Source: Methylomonas methanica
GTDB lineage: Bacteria; Pseudomonadota; Gammaproteobacteria; Methylococcales; Methylomonadaceae
Assembly (NCBI GenBank): GCA_001644045.1
Contig: LUUF01000063.1
Span: forward strand, 1-64,000
Length of the DNA stretch: 64,000 nt
Direction of reading: 5' to 3'
Below are positions 25,005 to 33,730 of the stretch, one piece after another (position 1 is the first letter of the stretch; each line of letters starts with the position of its first letter). Made by a program: the position numbers and the translations under genes. The notes under the pieces are model-generated. The model made no database searches. It saw nothing but the letters and a program-made list of their open reading frames with translations, and had not been told where the DNA came from.

Positions 25005-25121
25005 TTAAGCTGAACATACGGCGATAAGAAACCATGATTCAATTCAATACCAACTCAAATGGATCACAGATTTCATTTGACCTTATGGCTGCAGGTTCGG
25101 TGCGTATTTAGCCAAAATAGA

Positions 25122-25760
25122 TTAGTTGCTGGTAGATGCCGATGCCAATGCATTGCAAACAAGCTGCCCACCAGAATTCCTGGCAGCGCTCCAAAAAACC
25201 AATAGTTCCGTCAGAACAATACTCCAATAAAATGCCCAGTTGACATCAGGTTTGAAGTACAGCCCAGCAATAATAAATGCCCCGAGGAATAGATAAGCTA
25301 GTGATGTCAGATCTCTGAACATTAACCACATGCGATGCGCATGGGAAACCGCTGGGACTTTTTCGTGTTTCTTGAATATTCGATACCAAACCTTGTTTTC
25401 AATTTCTGGCGTTAAAGACCATTGATCTTGCAACTCAGGGATTTCTGCCTTTAATCGATCATAATCTACTCGCATGTCGCGTTGGGCATAGATTGAAAAT
25501 GCTCGGTGACCTGGTGCTGCATAGGGCCAGCGTAAATAAACCAGTGCATCTTTAACCTGTCTTGGAAGCATTAGGCTCAATGCTCCGATGACTGCTGTCG
25601 ATCCAGCTGCGGCAAGTCCAGAGAGTTTCCAGTTGGTCAGAAATGAAGCAACGATTTGAGTATCTATTTCGACCCCCTGAGAAAAAAAATACAAAAGCCC
25701 AGAGTTAATCAATGTAACGGGTACGATACTTGGCATATTGAGCGTTTTTAACGATGGCAT
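25122..25760 (-). CDS. Three-helix membrane protein of the E2-E1-JAB operon
   Basis: This 212-residue protein has hydrophobic segments at about residues 45-65 (LSGLAAAGSTAVIGALSLML), 155-175 (LTSLAYLFLGAFIIAGLYF) and 180-197 (WAFYWSIVLTELLVFWSA). A cytoplasmic helical domain of about 90 residues lies between the first and second. The ATG at 25760 follows AGGAG, which overlaps the stop of the fusion gene 11 bp upstream, so it is in the same operon. No family is recognised. It could be a membrane effector or a conjugation target of the system. The layout recalls 2TM effectors of the SLATT type, but I cannot show homology. Confidence 0.7.
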   Translation of the reverse strand: MPSLKTLNMPSIVPVTLINSGLLYFFSQGVEIDTQIVASFLTNWKLSGLAAAGSTAVIGALSLMLPRQVKDALVYLRWPYAAPGHRAFSIYAQRDMRVDYDRLKAEIPELQDQWSLTPEIENKVWYRIFKKHEKVPAVSHAHRMWLMFRDLTSLAYLFLGAFIIAGLYFKPDVNWAFYWSIVLTELLVFWSAARNSGGQLVCNALASASTSN

Positions 25761-25771
25761 TCGATATTCTC

Positions 25772-28048
25772 CTATGGATTTGTGACTGGACCAGGTACTG
25801 CTATCAACCCTTGTGGCCGATAAACTAAACAGACGCTTGGAACGTTGCCTCGTTCTCTCGTCAGTTCCGCCAATGTGTTTCGGTCTTTCCCGGACGCACC
25901 GCCCCCATTCGGATGGCTGTGCCAAGTACCCAGATAGCTAAGCGTATGGCTTGTGTTTTTTTCAATGACCCTGACTTGCTTTTTCAGGCCTTGAATACCA
26001 AGCAAGAATTCGTCGGTTCGAAATTCACTATCTGAAGGAGGCGGAATCAGGCCAGTGACATAAATAGTCCGTCTTCCCCAATTGATATGCCCGATTAAGA
26101 CGCCTCCGGTTTCCAACGGTCTGCGCTGCTCGGTCTCCATGCGCATCTGATCTTTTAAGGCAACAGGAATCCTTAGTTCCCATTTTGATTGGCCAACGAT
26201 AGAGAGAATTTCAATTTTGGACGTAGGTTGACGTAGCCAGTTAACTCCAAGTCCATCTTCCGTAAGCAATCCGACCAGAAGCTCTCCGACCTTTGGGCTA
26301 CCGTTGTCGAGTAGCTCCGATGCTCGTTCGGAAATGCCGGCTGAAAACAATGAGATTTTTGCGTCAGACATTTTCATCGAAAACGATGCGCACCCCTGAC
26401 CGGTGTTGATGCGATCGAAATTAGTGGCTTGATATAATGCGTTTCCAACAGGGCTGGAATCCAAGCCTAGTTGATACAGTTGGGCAACCAAATCGTCGAC
26501 TCTGGGATTTCGCTCTTTTCCTTCAAGGCCAAAAAAACCAATCTTCCCGCGACCATACAGAGCAACTTGCAGCAGTGGTGCGCCGAAATGTTTTGGGCTA
26601 ATCATGCTAAGAGCATCTTGGACAGAGCTAGAAGCCGTCGCGTCGATAATTAGCCCGCTACATTTTGCAAATAGATCGGGCTTGTTTTGCAAAAGTGAAA
26701 TGACATCTTCGAGGGAATTTTTGACTGGAGTAACGTTGGCGCCAATTTGCCTTAGCAGGTTTTTAGTTAACCAAACTTTGGGGAGCATGAATTCGGCAGC
26801 GGCAGAATTCGCCACTGCATGCCTAGCGGTGTTATGTGGCGAAAAACAATCCTTATCATAAAGCCTAAACGGACCATGCCCAGAGCGAGCTAGATGCATG
26901 GCAATTTTTGAGCCTAGACTGCCACAGCCGATCATGGCAATTTCCTTGCGGCGGTCGGATTCATCGAAATTACGATCCGACGTTTCGGCTAGTAACTGTT
27001 GGCTCACTTTCTGAATCAGCACTAATGGGAATACCGATGTTCGAGTCAATTGCAGTCGGCGGTTTTCATCCGCAGTAAAACTAATTCCATAAGGGATGAC
27101 TTCAATATCACTGCCTTCGCCAATCAGATTGCAGGGACGTTTCACGGCAAATAGGACTGTTACTTCCAGCGTTTGCTCTATCAGAGGTAGGGTAATATTT
27201 TCGGTAATCTCCTTCAGGCGGTTTTCCAATCCCGATCGACAGCCATAGCTTTCGGCTCTGAGTAGCAGCTGCTCTAGGTTGTCGACATCATCCGGCTGGT
27301 AAATATCAATCGTTTTCTTGGTACCGCCTGAAATAACGATTGCCAGCGAAAAATAGCTTTTAAACGACGAGCGCTCATCGTTTCCTATCCTAAATTTTCG
27401 AATGGCTTCACTGATGTTGGCGTATAAGGTGTTTTCATCAATGATCCGACCCGAATGTCCGACGATAGACTGCCAATATTCATATCTGAGATATTGACTT
27501 ATTGGGTTCTTCGCGTTGGCCATGCGCTCGCGAATGATAGCGATATTGGTAACAATAGTCCCATCGACGCTATCCCTTCGAATGGGCTCCCACCCTTGAC
27601 CTGAGCAATCAAGCAACTCGCCGGTCGCAGCCTTGCCTAACCAATCGGCGAGTTGGTTGATAATGCCATTCATCCAATCCGGTTCATGCAATAAGTCGTC
27701 AAGTCTGCCTTCATAAATGCAAGGCGAAACTAACTCCCCTGGCCTGCCCGGATTGATATGCGGGTGAGCACGGTTGAAATCGGCGCGTAAAAAAAGCCTG
27801 GGTGCATGGGCTGGAAAAGAGGTTGGAAACACAATTTTTACCCATTCCGTTGCCTTGACGCCTGTTGCCGTTATGCCTTTATCCCTTGCATCGCGAGGCA
27901 ATGGAACGTCTATGTTGATTTCGATTGCCCAGTTATCCTGCTTGTCCTTGCTGGGAGTGGTGGTTACCCCGTTGACAGAAGGATGAACTGAAATTTGGTC
28001 AATCGCTGCTTTCACAGCGATTGGTAGTTCCTGTGACAGAAATCCCAT
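25772..28048 (-). CDS. E2-E1-JAB triple-fusion ubiquitin-like conjugation protein
   Basis: This 758-residue protein (start at the ATG of MGFLSQELP, 4 bp after the upstream gene stop) has three modules. Residues 1-160 are an E2/UBC-like domain: VKIVFPTSFPAHAPRLFL, AHPHINP, then SPCIYEG with candidate catalytic Cys110. Residues 365-580 are a ThiF/E1 adenylation domain: IGCGSLGSK, LYDKD, a downstream arginine (TARH), LIIDATAS, and Cys553 in a GQGCAS motif. Residues 625-758 are a JAB/JAMM domain: E646 in ETGGVLIG, H710-x-H712 in TWHSHP, S719 and D722. It would activate, transfer and cleave a ubiquitin-like or protein C-terminus. No ubiquitin-like gene is adjacent. Confidence 0.88.
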   Translation of the reverse strand: MGFLSQELPIAVKAAIDQISVHPSVNGVTTTPSKDKQDNWAIEINIDVPLPRDARDKGITATGVKATEWVKIVFPTSFPAHAPRLFLRADFNRAHPHINPGRPGELVSPCIYEGRLDDLLHEPDWMNGIINQLADWLGKAATGELLDCSGQGWEPIRRDSVDGTIVTNIAIIRERMANAKNPISQYLRYEYWQSIVGHSGRIIDENTLYANISEAIRKFRIGNDERSSFKSYFSLAIVISGGTKKTIDIYQPDDVDNLEQLLLRAESYGCRSGLENRLKEITENITLPLIEQTLEVTVLFAVKRPCNLIGEGSDIEVIPYGISFTADENRRLQLTRTSVFPLVLIQKVSQQLLAETSDRNFDESDRRKEIAMIGCGSLGSKIAMHLARSGHGPFRLYDKDCFSPHNTARHAVANSAAAEFMLPKVWLTKNLLRQIGANVTPVKNSLEDVISLLQNKPDLFAKCSGLIIDATASSSVQDALSMISPKHFGAPLLQVALYGRGKIGFFGLEGKERNPRVDDLVAQLYQLGLDSSPVGNALYQATNFDRINTGQGCASFSMKMSDAKISLFSAGISERASELLDNGSPKVGELLVGLLTEDGLGVNWLRQPTSKIEILSIVGQSKWELRIPVALKDQMRMETEQRRPLETGGVLIGHINWGRRTIYVTGLIPPPSDSEFRTDEFLLGIQGLKKQVRVIEKNTSHTLSYLGTWHSHPNGGGASGKDRNTLAELTRERGNVPSVCLVYRPQGLIAVPGPVTNP

Positions 28049-28052
28049 GCGA

Positions 28053-29228
28053 TCAACCGTGTGGTTTTGGGGTTGCGCTTGAGGCAAGACCAGCGCCTAA
28101 GGTAATGTTGCTTGCCCTTTTGGGGCTTTTTTGGGGGCCGCCAGAAGTTAGAGTGATTTCCATGACCTCTTGGTCTTTGGTGCTAGTGCAGACAAATTCA
28201 CCGCTGACATTAGCCGCGATCGCTTCGTATTCTTTTTTGGCGCCCCAGCACGGCGGATCGTTATCATCGTCTTTGATGACATTGCTGCTGGCGATAAGTT
28301 GGGCGTAGCGTTTTGCTTGAGACAGCGCCGATTTTGCGTCTTCGTCCACTTTTGGGTTCTTTGAACGGCTCCAACTGTCTTCCGACAGAGTGTGCCAGGA
28401 ACAATGATGTGGTGTTAATAAGATGTCGTAGCTTAAACAGTGCGGTGCATTTTGGTGTTTGCGCCACAGTTCGCGCCAGATTGCGACTTCCGCGTCGCCT
28501 CCACACAAAAAAATGTTGGTTTTAGAGCCGTAGGGCTGTGCGGCAATTTTAAATTGCAAGATGACGCTTGAGTGATTCTTGGATAGTCGATCTTCATCTT
28601 CAACATCCTTAGCCTGCAACGGGCCAAGTACATAGACTTCGACCATTTGCGTTTCTCGTTCATTAATTTTGGTAAAGGTTATATCAACCTCAGTCAAAAT
28701 CGCTTCCAGGCCATCGGTTTTGCCATCTTCATCCTTGCCGATAATGCGGATGCGATCACCAGCTTCGCCGATTTTTTTGGCGTTTTTATACAAGTTGACG
28801 CGGCGTTTCGCTTCTGTATTAAAGTCTTTTGCATCTTCGCACAAGGTGTGACCAGTGCGTTTGTCTGCGCGCCGCCACACGATCGGGGACGACCAAATTT
28901 CTTGAATAATGATTTTTGCTTGTTCGCCTTCCTTGGGCTCCTTGTAGTCATCAACAGCGCCAAGATGGAAATGTTTGGCCAAACCTCTCACATGATCTTG
29001 GTCAGGATGTGTTTGCAGGAAAACATCTATGTAGGGGCGTCCTTTCGAATCGTTTTTAAGGCGACTTCTCAGCTCGCTGGCGACGTCGAAATAATCTTCA
29101 TTGGCTTCGTCGTCAGCGCTATCGCGGATGTTCATGTCGATCAAAATCTTGGTTTGGCTGGCGTCGTCAAGCTCAATCAGCGTCATATCGCCGTTACCAA
29201 CCGGAAAAAATGTAATTTGTGTACTCAA
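28053..29228 (-). CDS. Metallo-beta-lactamase-fold hydrolase (ComEC-like)
   Basis: This 391-residue soluble protein begins MSTQITFFPVGNGDMTLIEL and has the metal-site motif H74-P-D-Q-D78-H79 (THPDQDHVRG, with Asp in place of the second His of HxHxDH). It also has FLCGGDAEVAIWRELW and ILLTPHHCSWHTL, as in ComEC/Rec2-like lactamase-fold domains. No membrane segment is present, unlike ComEC. The C-terminal 30 residues are Ser/Pro/Lys-rich and flexible. It is the first gene of the leftward operon with the E2-E1-JAB fusion, and a hydrolase of this fold is a recurrent neighbour of such fusions in my memory of comparative-genomic work. Nuclease or nucleotide hydrolase activity is possible. Confidence 0.82.
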   Translation of the reverse strand: MSTQITFFPVGNGDMTLIELDDASQTKILIDMNIRDSADDEANEDYFDVASELRSRLKNDSKGRPYIDVFLQTHPDQDHVRGLAKHFHLGAVDDYKEPKEGEQAKIIIQEIWSSPIVWRRADKRTGHTLCEDAKDFNTEAKRRVNLYKNAKKIGEAGDRIRIIGKDEDGKTDGLEAILTEVDITFTKINERETQMVEVYVLGPLQAKDVEDEDRLSKNHSSVILQFKIAAQPYGSKTNIFLCGGDAEVAIWRELWRKHQNAPHCLSYDILLTPHHCSWHTLSEDSWSRSKNPKVDEDAKSALSQAKRYAQLIASSNVIKDDDNDPPCWGAKKEYEAIAANVSGEFVCTSTKDQEVMEITLTSGGPQKSPKRASNITLGAGLASSATPKPHG

Positions 29229-29361
29229 GCTGAGTCTCCTAAAAAGGATGAATAAACACTATATGTTCTAATAATTTAACAAAAACATCACAACATCTAG
29301 TGGCTAGTGTCAATATAGGGTTGCCTATTTTCATTTCAAGCCCCTCCTTAAAATAAATCTA

Positions 29362-29476
29362 TTGCATCAATGCAATTGACGCATTTTTATGCTAGCACCA
29401 TTTTGCTGGTCGTCAAGTATATTTTTGCATCAACTTGTGTGATGCAGTAATTATGACTAAGATATGCATCAATGCA
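29362..29476. promoter_or_regulatory. TGCATCA repeat cluster in a divergent promoter region
   Basis: Three copies of an inverted repeat lie between the divergent lactamase and hsd operons: TTGCATCAATGCAA (29362-29375), TGCATCA-N7-TGATGCA (29426-29446) and TGCATCAATGCA (29465-29476). The last is 20 bp before the first hsd start codon. The 268-bp gap otherwise holds no gene. This looks like a multi-site operator, though no helix-turn-helix gene adjoins it. Confidence 0.55.
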
Positions 29477-29496
29477 CTCAAGGTTGTAAGTAAGAC

Positions 29497-30072
29497 ATGA
29501 AGCTCCTAAAACAAATCGCCACCATCCGCGCGGGTCATCCTTTTCGCGGCAAGATCGAGGAAGATCCCAATGGAAACGCGCGCGTGATTCAGATGAAAGA
29601 TGTTGACGCCGAGCGTGGTGTTAACTGGGACAGCTTGGTGGTAACCGATTTGCCGGGGAAGAAACAACCGGATTGGTTGAAGCCCGGCGATTTGCTGTTT
29701 GCGGCCAGAGGCAATCGCAACTTTGCTCTGCTATTGGAGGAAGTGCCGTTCGACACGGTGTTGTCCCCGCATTTTTTTCACCTTACTGTGAAACGCGAGG
29801 CCAAGGTTCTGCCTGGCTTTTTGGCTTGGCAGGTCAATCAGGAACCGATCCAGCAATATTTGCAAAAATCGTCGCACGGCAGCCAGGTGCAGGCGATTGG
29901 TCGGCAAGAATTGGAAAACATGGCGCTGGCGATACCGCCGCTTGAAAAGCAGCATGCCATCGTGGCGTTGAACAAAACTTGGCAGCAACAGCTGCGGGTG
30001 ATGGTCGCCTTAACCGACAATATGCAGCGTACGATGACCGGCATTACTCGCCAGTTGCTGCGTGATAACTAG
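29497..30072 (+). CDS. Half-size HsdS-like specificity protein
   Basis: This 191-residue protein has one target-recognition domain followed by one helical conserved region: MKLLKQIATIRAGHPFRGKI, ARVIQMKDVD, PGDLLFAARGN, SHGSQVQAIGRQELENMALA and IPPLEKQHAIVALNKTW. A full HsdS has two such halves, and a complete one is encoded downstream at 32552. It heads the rightward type I operon, 19 bp before hsdM. It could pair as a dimer with HsdM to give a second, symmetrical specificity, or be a regulatory remnant. Confidence 0.75.
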   Translation: MKLLKQIATIRAGHPFRGKIEEDPNGNARVIQMKDVDAERGVNWDSLVVTDLPGKKQPDWLKPGDLLFAARGNRNFALLLEEVPFDTVLSPHFFHLTVKREAKVLPGFLAWQVNQEPIQQYLQKSSHGSQVQAIGRQELENMALAIPPLEKQHAIVALNKTWQQQLRVMVALTDNMQRTMTGITRQLLRDN

Positions 30073-30091
30073 AAAAACAAGAGAACCCGCT

Positions 30092-31615
30092 ATGAACGAA
30101 ACCATGGATCCAATCAAACAGGACGACATCAATAAAGCCGTATGGGCCGCTTGCGACAGCTTTCGAGGCACCGTCGACCCCAGTATTTACAAGGACTACG
30201 TCCTAACCATGCTATTTCTGAAATACATCTCGGATGTCTGGCAGGATCACTACGACCAATACCAAAAAGAACATGGCGACGAGCCTGAATTGATAGAAGA
30301 GCTGCTTAAAAGCGAGCGATTTGTCCTTCCCAAATCTGCTGGTTTTTACAATCTATTTGATCGTCGGCATGAACCCGGCAATGGCGAGCGCATCGACCAG
30401 GCCTTGCATGCCATCGAAGAAGCCAACATCACCAAGCTGCGCGACGTATTCCAAGACATCAGCTTCAATTCCAATAAGCTGGGCGACGACAAACAGAAAA
30501 ACAACATTCTGCGTCATCTGCTGGAAGACTTTAATAAATCCAGCTTGGATCTGCGTCCTTCGCGGATCGGCAAGCTGGACATCATTGGCGGTGCTTACGA
30601 GTTTTTAATCAAAAACTTTGCCGCCAGCGCCGGCAAGAAAGCCGGCGAGTTTTATACCCCACCGGAAGTGTCCGACCTGATCGCCGAAATTCTGGAGCCG
30701 CGCGAAGGCGATGAAATTGGCGATCCAGCCTGTGGTTCCGGGTCTTTGTTAATGAAATGCGGCCGTAAAATTCGGGAAAACTTCAACGGCTCCAAAAAAT
30801 ATGCACTGTTCGGCCAGGAAGCCATCGGTTCCACCTGGGCGCTGGCCAAAATGAACATGTTCCTGCACGGCGAAGACAATCACCGCATCGAATGGGGCGA
30901 CACCTTGCGCAACCCCAAATTGCTCAATCCGGATGAGACGCTCAAGCATTTCGACATCGTGACCGCCAATCCGCCGTTCTCGCTGGAAAAATGGGGTTAC
31001 GAAGAGGCCCAGCATGATCGATTCGGTCGTTACCGCCGTGGCTTTCCGCCCAAAACCAAGGGCGACTATGCCTTTATCCTGCACATGATCGAAACCCTCA
31101 AGCCCGGCACCGGGCGCATGGGTGTGGTCGTGCCGCACGGCGTGTTGTTCCGTGGCGCTGCCGAAGGCCAGATCCGCAAAAAACTGATTGAAGAAAACTT
31201 GCTGGATGCCGTCATTGGCCTGCCGGAAAAACTGTTTTACGGCACCGGCATTCCTGCGGCGATTTTGATTTTCAAAAAACGGAAAACCGATGACAAGGTA
31301 TTGTTCATCGACGCCAGTCGCGATTACCGCGACGGCAAAAACCAGAATTTCCTGCGCATGGAAGACATTCAGAAGATCGTCGCTACCTATCGCCAGCGCC
31401 TATCGGTGGATAAATACGCCTACTTGGCTAGCCTGGAAGACATTCAGGAAAACGACTTCAACCTGAACATTCCGCGCTACGTCGATACTTTTGAGGAAGA
31501 GGCGGAAATCGACTTGCTGGCAGTGCGCAAGGAACGCGAGCAGTTAAAGGCGCAATTGGCTGAGTTGGAAATCGAAATGAACCACTACTTGAAAGAGTTG
31601 GGTTATGACGCTTGA
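30092..31615 (+). CDS. hsdM: Type I restriction-modification methylase subunit
   Basis: This 507-residue protein has the HsdM N-terminal helical domain (MDPIKQDDINKAVWAACDSF, DYVLTMLFLKYISDVW). The adenine methylase core follows: FYTPPEVSDLIAEILEP, motif I DPACGSGSLL and motif IV TANPPFSLEKW (NPPF). A C-terminal coiled coil is present. It methylates adenine in the site chosen by HsdS using S-adenosylmethionine. The ATG at 30092 (MNETMDPIKQ) is chosen behind AAGAGAA. All catalytic residues appear intact. Confidence 0.93.
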   Translation: MNETMDPIKQDDINKAVWAACDSFRGTVDPSIYKDYVLTMLFLKYISDVWQDHYDQYQKEHGDEPELIEELLKSERFVLPKSAGFYNLFDRRHEPGNGERIDQALHAIEEANITKLRDVFQDISFNSNKLGDDKQKNNILRHLLEDFNKSSLDLRPSRIGKLDIIGGAYEFLIKNFAASAGKKAGEFYTPPEVSDLIAEILEPREGDEIGDPACGSGSLLMKCGRKIRENFNGSKKYALFGQEAIGSTWALAKMNMFLHGEDNHRIEWGDTLRNPKLLNPDETLKHFDIVTANPPFSLEKWGYEEAQHDRFGRYRRGFPPKTKGDYAFILHMIETLKPGTGRMGVVVPHGVLFRGAAEGQIRKKLIEENLLDAVIGLPEKLFYGTGIPAAILIFKKRKTDDKVLFIDASRDYRDGKNQNFLRMEDIQKIVATYRQRLSVDKYAYLASLEDIQENDFNLNIPRYVDTFEEEAEIDLLAVRKEREQLKAQLAELEIEMNHYLKELGYDA

Positions 31616-31685
31616 TATGTCCAATTTGAGACGCACTGCGTCACGAATTACTCAGAACTAGATCGTTACTGATAAAGAGGGGTTT

Positions 31686-32540
31686 ATGACAACTAACATC
31701 GAACAAAAGCACCATCAAACTTTTGAAGCGATCAAGCACACTGACGCGAATGGTGGCGAATATTGGCTCGCCAGAGCGTTAGCTAAAATTCTGGGTTATG
31801 CCGAATACCGCAACTTTCTGCCGGTCATCGAACGAGCCAAAATTGCTTGCGAAAACAGTGGCCAACCGCTGCAAGACCATTTCGTGGATATGCACGAGAT
31901 GGTTAGCATTGGTTCTGGTGCAGAGAGGGAGATGGAATCTTACGCTCTCTCGCGTTATGCCTGTTATCTGATCGTACAAAACGCCGATCCGTCCAAACCC
32001 GTAATTGCCAACGGTCAGACCTATTTTGCGATTCAGACCCGGAAACAGGAATTGCAAAATGATGATGCCTTTAATCAGCTTAAAGAAGATGAAAAGAGGC
32101 TGTTTTTGCGTAATGAGCTCAAAGAGCATAACAAACACCTCGTGGAAGCCGCCGCGAATGCGGGTGTGGAAAGTACGCTTGATTTCGCTGTCTTCCAAAA
32201 TCACGGTTACAAAGGACTATACGGCGGTTTGGATGCAAAGGGCATCCACGCCAAAAAAAGCCTGAAAAAATCTCAAAAAATTCTCGATCACATGGGCAGT
32301 ACAGAATTGGCAGCCAATTTGTTTCGCGCCACCCAAACCGAGGAAAAACTTAAACGGGATAACATTCAGGGAAAACGTCAAGCGAACCAGACCCACTTTG
32401 AGGTCGGTCAAAAGGTAAGGCAAACCATACAGTCTTTGGGGGGCACCATGCCTGAAAATCTGCCAACACCCAAACAAGGCATAAGCAAAATTGAGCAACA
32501 GCAAAAGCTCCTGCAACAGGACGATGATGAAGCATCTTAA
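31686..32540 (+). CDS. dinD: DinD-like DNA-damage-inducible protein
   Basis: This 284-residue protein matches DinD: GEYWLARALAKILGYAEYRNF (BRO-N-like N-terminal part), SYALSRYACYLIVQNADPSKPVIANGQ, YFAIQTRKQEL and NKHLVEAAANAGV. DinD of E. coli is LexA-regulated and reported to antagonise RecA filaments. Here it sits between hsdM and hsdS with an AAAGAGG site before the start, a placement seen in other mobile type I operons. A link between restriction-induced breaks and recombination control is inference. Confidence 0.88.
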   Translation: MTTNIEQKHHQTFEAIKHTDANGGEYWLARALAKILGYAEYRNFLPVIERAKIACENSGQPLQDHFVDMHEMVSIGSGAEREMESYALSRYACYLIVQNADPSKPVIANGQTYFAIQTRKQELQNDDAFNQLKEDEKRLFLRNELKEHNKHLVEAAANAGVESTLDFAVFQNHGYKGLYGGLDAKGIHAKKSLKKSQKILDHMGSTELAANLFRATQTEEKLKRDNIQGKRQANQTHFEVGQKVRQTIQSLGGTMPENLPTPKQGISKIEQQQKLLQQDDDEAS

Positions 32541-32551
32541 GGGGCCAAGCT

Positions 32552-33730
32552 ATGATTTATAAAGGTAACCATAAACTTGGGGATTTTTTTACCAGCCGTC
32601 GGGAACGCGGAACGCCAGGCTTGCCGATGCTTTCGGTCACCATGAATAACGGTGTGGTGACGCGGGAATCGCTGGATAGAAAGATGGAAACCAATTTATC
32701 CGACGAAGAGCATTTGTTGGTGCGCGAAGACGATATTGTCTACAACATGATGCGCATGTGGCAGGGTGCATCCGGTTTGTCCGATAGGGATGGTTTATTA
32801 AGTCCGGCCTATGTCGTACTGGCGCCCAAGAAAGGCATCGATCCTTTATATGCTTCCTATTTATTTAAAAGCTCTCGGCTCATTTATTTGCTTTGGGCCT
32901 ATTCCTATGGACTAACCTCCGATAGGTTGCGTCTGTATTTCAACGATTTCAAACGTATTCCGGTCAATATCCCGTCGCTATCCGAGCAAAGAAAAATTGG
33001 AAAAATACTATTGGCTTGGGATAGAGCCATTTCAATTACTGAGAAATTGCTTACTAACTCCCAACAGCAAAAATTAGCGTTAATGCGACAATTGATTACT
33101 GGAAAAGTTAGACTTTCGGGGAGCAATAAAAAGTGGCTTAAGGTTCACTTATCAGATATTTGTGAAATTGGTGCAGGCTATTCGGCTCCGCAAGAAGATA
33201 AGTATTTTACTCAAGGTAAATATAGTTTCTTTAGGGTCTCTGACATGGGAGGTTCTTCTGCCAGATGGCTTACACAGTCAAGAGACAAAATTAATAAAAT
33301 GGCCATTCAAGACTGTGGAATGAAGTTAATCCCTCAAGGCGCAACACTTTTCACTAAAAGCGGAGCATCACTTTTATTAAATCAACGAGCCCAACTTAAA
33401 AATCCAGCATATATCGTTAGTCATATTGGTTATGCAAAAGCAAAGAATAAATGCTGCGATGATTTTATATATTTTTTGATGTCTTCAATTGACTTTAATA
33501 GTTACTCAGCAGGTACAAGCCTTCCAGCATTACAGTTATCAACGTTGTCAAAAGTTTATGTTCTAGTACCTGAGTTAGAAGAACAAGAGAAAATTGCCGC
33601 CGTCCTTAATATCGCCGACCGCGAAATCGCAACTCTACAACAAAAACTCGCTTGCCTGAAGCAAGAGAAAAAAGCCCTAATGCAACAACTACTCACCGGT
33701 AAACGCCGCGTGAAGGTCGATGAGTCATGA
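32552..33730 (+). CDS. hsdS: Type I restriction-modification specificity subunit
   Basis: This 392-residue protein has two target-recognition domains, each followed by a helical spacer: SEQRKIGKILLAWDRAISIT near 147-165, and LEEQEKIAAVLNIADREIAT near 350-370. Both spacers are followed by a LxALMxQLxTGK repeat (LALMRQLITGKVR, KALMQQLLTGKRR). The second recognition domain (about 190-340) is encoded by AT-rich DNA (33130-33590) unlike the GC-richer surroundings, a sign of domain exchange. The stop overlaps the Fic gene start by 4 bp. Confidence 0.9.
   Translation: MIYKGNHKLGDFFTSRRERGTPGLPMLSVTMNNGVVTRESLDRKMETNLSDEEHLLVREDDIVYNMMRMWQGASGLSDRDGLLSPAYVVLAPKKGIDPLYASYLFKSSRLIYLLWAYSYGLTSDRLRLYFNDFKRIPVNIPSLSEQRKIGKILLAWDRAISITEKLLTNSQQQKLALMRQLITGKVRLSGSNKKWLKVHLSDICEIGAGYSAPQEDKYFTQGKYSFFRVSDMGGSSARWLTQSRDKINKMAIQDCGMKLIPQGATLFTKSGASLLLNQRAQLKNPAYIVSHIGYAKAKNKCCDDFIYFLMSSIDFNSYSAGTSLPALQLSTLSKVYVLVPELEEQEKIAAVLNIADREIATLQQKLACLKQEKKALMQQLLTGKRRVKVDES

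Noticed and set aside
25122-29228. Type II CBASS
   Set aside because: E1/E2 and JAB are present, but there is no CD-NTase gene nearby and the domains are fused in one protein with a lactamase partner, so CBASS is not supported.
32905-33126. Possible antisense gene within hsdS
   Set aside because: The sense strand encodes a clear HsdS spacer and repeat here; the antisense frame is a shadow.
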